A stretch of 6,319 nucleotides of DNA from Actinomycetes bacterium. Its GTDB lineage: Bacteria > Actinomycetota > Actinomycetes > Actinomycetales > Microbacteriaceae. Made by a program: the position numbers and the translations under genes. This document shows, one piece after another, positions 3,756 through 6,319 of the stretch; position 1 is the stretch's first letter, and the number at the start of each line of letters is the position of its first letter. The notes below the pieces were generated by a model that saw only the letters and a list, made by a program, of their open reading frames with translations, had not been told where the DNA came from and searched no databases. The DNA is taken from contig JAEZSU010000278.1 of assembly GCA_023421635.1 (NCBI GenBank), positions 1-6,319 on the forward strand. The letters run 5' to 3'.

Positions 3756-6257
3756 GTGACCTCCCTGCTCGAACGCGCCCGCGCCGCCGGCTCCGACCCG
3801 GATGCGGTGTACGACGCGTTCCTGGATTGGACGGCCTCGCGCGGCATCGCCCTGTATCCGGCGCAGGACGAGGCGGTCATCGAGCTCGTCTCCGGCGCGA
3901 ACGTCATCCTCTCCACGCCGACGGGCACGGGGAAGTCGCTCGTCGCGATCGCCGCGCACGCCGCATCCCTCGCGACCGGTGGCCGCACCTACTACACGGC
4001 CCCGATCAAAGCCCTGGTCAGCGAGAAGTTCTTCGCCCTCGTCGACATCTTCGGGCCGGAGAACGTCGGGATGATCACCGGGGACTCCGCGGTGAACCCC
4101 GACGCGCCGATCATCTGCTGCACCGCCGAGATCCTCGCGAACCTCGCGCTGCGCGAGGGCCCGGATGCCGATGTGGACCAGGTCGTCATGGACGAGTTCC
4201 ACTTCTACGGCGACCCCGACCGGGGCTGGGCGTGGCAGGTACCGCTGCTGATCCTGCACCGCGCGCAGTTCCTGCTCATGTCGGCGACGCTCGGCGACAC
4301 GACTGCGATCGCCGCCGACCTCGGACGGCGCACCGGACGGCCCACGGTCGAGGTCACCGGGGTCGACCGGCCCGTACCGCTGCACTTCTCCTACGAGCGC
4401 CGCCCGGTGCACGAGGTCGTCGCCTCGCTCCTCGACGAACGCGAGGCTCCGATCTACATCGTGCACTTCTCGCAGGCGCAGGCCCTCGAGCGGGCACAGG
4501 CGCTCGGCAGTGTGCAGATCGCCAGCCGTGCGCAGCGCGACGAGATCGCCGAGGCGATCGGCGGGTTCCGGTTCACCACCGGGTTCGGCAAGACCCTGTC
4601 CCGTCTCGTGCGCGCGGGCATCGGCGTGCATCACGCGGGCATGCTGCCGCGGTACCGCCGACTCGTCGAGACGCTGGCGCAGCGGGGGCTGCTGCGGGTC
4701 ATCTGCGGCACCGACACGCTCGGGGTCGGCATCAACGTGCCCATCCGCAGCGTCGTCATCACTGCGCTGTCCAAGTACGACGGCACCCGGATGCGGCAGC
4801 TCACCGCGCGCGAGTTCCACCAGGTCGCCGGACGCGCCGGGCGGGCGGGGTTCGACCCGCACGGCAACGTCGTCGTCATGGCGCCGGAGTGGGAGATCGA
4901 GAACGCGGTCGCACTTGCGAAGGCGGGCGACGATCCCGCCAAGCGCAAGAAGATCGTCCGCAAGAAGGCGCCGACCGGCGTGGTCAACTGGGGAGAGGGG
5001 TCGTACGAGCGGCTCCGCGACGCGATCCCGGAGCCGCTCGTCCCGCACCTGCAGCTCACCTCGGCGATGCTCATCAACGTCATCGCCCGCGGGGGCGACG
5101 TGTTCGCCCACGTCCGCTCCCTCGTCTTCGACAACCACGAGCCCCGCGCGAGGCGGTACGAGCTGGCGCGCCGGGCGCTCGCGATCTTCCGCACGCTCCG
5201 GACCGCCGGCATCGTCGAGGTCACCGACGGCGGCATCCGGTTGACGGTCGACCTGCAGCGCGACTTCGCGCTCAACCAGCCGCTGTCCCCGTTCGCGCTC
5301 GCCGCCATCGGGTTGCTCGACCCGGACGAGGGCGCGGATGCGGTGGGCACCGGCCACTACGCGCTCGACGTCGTGAGCGTGATCGAGGCGACCCTCGACG
5401 ACCCGCGCGCGATCCTTTCGCAGCAGGAGTACAAGGCCCGCGGCGAGGCGGTCGGGGCGATGAAACGGGAGGGGCTGGACTACGGCGAGCGCATGGAGGC
5501 GCTCGAGGACATCACCTACCCGAAGCCGCTCGCCGAGCTCCTCGCGCAGGCGTTCGAGACCTTCGCGACGAGTCAGCCGTGGGTGCGCGACTTCGAGCTT
5601 CGGCCGAAGTCGGTCGTGCGCGACATGTTCGAGCAGGCGTTCTCGTTCGCCGAATTCGTCTCCTGGTACCAGCTGGGCCGGAGCGAGGGGCTCGTGCTGC
5701 GCTACCTCAGCGACGCGTACCGCGCGGTCCGGCAGACCGTGCCCGCCGAGGCGCAGACCCCGCCCCTGCAGGACCTCATCGCCTGGCTCGGCGAACTCGT
5801 GCGCCAGGTCGACTCCAGCCTCGTCGACGAATGGGAGTCGCTCGTGAACCCCGCCGCCGAGGGCGAGGTCGTGGTGCCGCCGGCGCCGCCGTCCGTCGTC
5901 GTGAACCGGCGGGCGTTCACCGTGCTGGTGCGCAACGAACTGTTCCGCCGCATCCAGCTCGCCGCGCAGCAGCGCGACGACGACCTGGTCGCGCTCGACC
6001 CCGACGTCGACTGGCCCGCGGCGCTCGACGCCTACTACGACGAGCACGACGCGATCCTCACCGGCGGCCCCGCGCGCTCGCCGGCACTGTGCGTGATCGA
6101 CGAGTCCGCCGCCGCGGACGGCGTCTGGCGGGTCGAGCAGACGATCGACGACCCCGCCGGCGACCACGACTGGCGCATCCGCGCAGAGGTCGATCTCGAG
6201 GCGTCCGCCGAGCAGGGCGCGGCCGTCGTCCGGGTCGACGAGGTCGTCCGGCTCTGA
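3756..6257 (+). CDS. Ski2-like DExH helicase with C-terminal DUF3516-type region
   Basis: An 833-aa ATP-dependent RNA or DNA helicase of superfamily 2; the in vivo substrate is unknown. Motifs: YPAQDEAV near 34-41; Walker A STPTGTGKS 53-61; motif Ia TAPIKALVSEKF 81-92; motif II DEFH 146-149; motif III SAT 176-178; motif V GTDTLGVGIN 318-327; motif VI QVAGRAGRAGF 356-366. All catalytic residues are intact. GDPDRGWAWQ after motif II and the AGRAGRAG form of motif VI are Ski2/HelY-like rather than typical DEAD-box. Residues from about 370 to 833 have no motif I can assign an activity to; length and position fit DUF3516, which accompanies such helicases in actinobacteria. A basic patch, KRKKIVRKK, is at 396-404. 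GTG 3756 is preferred because the product then begins TSLLERA, as I recall for homologues, and because of the -10 box 6 nt upstream. An in-frame ATG at 3738 with AGGCGGG before it is the alternative (6 aa longer). It is transcribed divergently from the GNAT-pirin operon. Confidence 0.92.
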   Translation: MTSLLERARAAGSDPDAVYDAFLDWTASRGIALYPAQDEAVIELVSGANVILSTPTGTGKSLVAIAAHAASLATGGRTYYTAPIKALVSEKFFALVDIFGPENVGMITGDSAVNPDAPIICCTAEILANLALREGPDADVDQVVMDEFHFYGDPDRGWAWQVPLLILHRAQFLLMSATLGDTTAIAADLGRRTGRPTVEVTGVDRPVPLHFSYERRPVHEVVASLLDEREAPIYIVHFSQAQALERAQALGSVQIASRAQRDEIAEAIGGFRFTTGFGKTLSRLVRAGIGVHHAGMLPRYRRLVETLAQRGLLRVICGTDTLGVGINVPIRSVVITALSKYDGTRMRQLTAREFHQVAGRAGRAGFDPHGNVVVMAPEWEIENAVALAKAGDDPAKRKKIVRKKAPTGVVNWGEGSYERLRDAIPEPLVPHLQLTSAMLINVIARGGDVFAHVRSLVFDNHEPRARRYELARRALAIFRTLRTAGIVEVTDGGIRLTVDLQRDFALNQPLSPFALAAIGLLDPDEGADAVGTGHYALDVVSVIEATLDDPRAILSQQEYKARGEAVGAMKREGLDYGERMEALEDITYPKPLAELLAQAFETFATSQPWVRDFELRPKSVVRDMFEQAFSFAEFVSWYQLGRSEGLVLRYLSDAYRAVRQTVPAEAQTPPLQDLIAWLGELVRQVDSSLVDEWESLVNPAAEGEVVVPPAPPSVVVNRRAFTVLVRNELFRRIQLAAQQRDDDLVALDPDVDWPAALDAYYDEHDAILTGGPARSPALCVIDESAAADGVWRVEQTIDDPAGDHDWRIRAEVDLEASAEQGAAVVRVDEVVRL

Positions 6258-6291
6258 TCCACACCCCCGCCCGCGGCGACGCGCATCGGGG

Positions 6292-6297
6292 GAGACT
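6292..6297 (+). promoter_or_regulatory. Predicted -10-like box (GAGACT) before the next gene
   Basis: GAGACT is followed by six nucleotides (GGAACG) and ATG at 6304, the same geometry as at 3744 and, on the other strand, 3688. It differs from the helicase box only in its first base. No -35 is recognisable. The gap of 46 nt after the helicase stop codon could alternatively mean co-transcription with the helicase. Confidence 0.35.
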
Positions 6298-6303
6298 GGA
6301 ACG

Positions 6304-6319
6304 ATGCGGATGCGGCGGG
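6304..6319 (+). CDS. Possible start of a downstream gene, cut by the window edge
   Basis: ATGCGGATGCGGCGG opens a frame (Met-Arg-Met-Arg-Arg) running to the end of the window. The only support is the -10-like box 6 nt upstream and the position 46 nt after the helicase stop codon on the same strand. A second in-frame ATG is at 6310. An Arg-rich beginning could be the n-region of a signal peptide or a membrane protein, but five codons are too few to say. Confidence 0.3.

Noticed and set aside
3708..6167. Very long minus-strand open frame (819 codons) opposite the helicase
   Set aside because: It mirrors the codon structure of a real gene in high-GC DNA; the product is low-complexity Arg/Val/Asp/Gly-rich with no motif, while the plus strand has a full set of helicase motifs.
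6264..6292. Hairpin CCCCCG/CGGGGG as helicase terminator
   Set aside because: Only a 6-bp stem with a 17-nt loop and no T tract, in a GC-rich stretch where such matches arise by chance; it also overlaps the -10-like box.

Overview
The window is about 70% GC, with coding sequence strongly biased to G/C at the third codon position, few gaps between genes, a GTG start and hexamer -10 boxes placed directly before start codons. The gene families point to a high-GC actinobacterium, most likely Microbacteriaceae (Microbacterium or a close relative). The repeat unit at 2122-2382 (GGTCGTTGAGCGAGCG core) also looks like an intergenic repeat I associate with that family. The genus is an inference from style and recall, not a database match.

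Layout. (1) 3-779, plus strand: the 3' part of a D-Ala-D-Ala carboxypeptidase of the VanY/M15B type; its 5' end lies outside the window. (2) 780-952: an intergenic region with a direct repeat, a small hairpin, a TAGAAT -10 box and a strong ribosome binding site. (3) 953-2116, plus strand: a complete acyl-CoA dehydrogenase of the long-chain/isovaleryl active-site type. (4) 2117-2387: a 271-bp gap between convergent genes, filled almost end to end by six copies of a short repeat in alternating orientations, including a perfect 54-bp direct duplication. (5) 2388-3676, minus strand: a two-gene operon, a small GNAT acetyltransferase followed by a pirin-family bicupin, joined by a 4-bp ATGA overlap. 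(6) 3677-3755: a 79-bp divergent promoter region in which both start codons sit exactly 6 nt after a -10-like hexamer, suggesting leaderless mRNAs on both sides. (7) 3756-6257, plus strand: a Ski2-like DExH helicase with a long C-terminal region that fits DUF3516. (8) 6258-6319: a short gap and the probable first codons of another plus-strand gene, with the same hexamer-6 nt-start arrangement.

The genes look like ordinary chromosomal housekeeping or accessory-metabolism genes: cell-wall trimming, acyl-CoA oxidation, a small acetyltransferase with a cupin protein, and an RNA/DNA helicase. Apart from the GNAT-pirin pair, nothing shows that they act together. I found no phage, transposon, CRISPR, toxin-antitoxin or defence locus, and no convincing new system. 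The points most worth a second look are the repeat cluster between the convergent genes, the recurring leaderless-promoter geometry, the poorly characterised C-terminal half of the helicase, and a strong excess of the hexamer GGATGC across the window.
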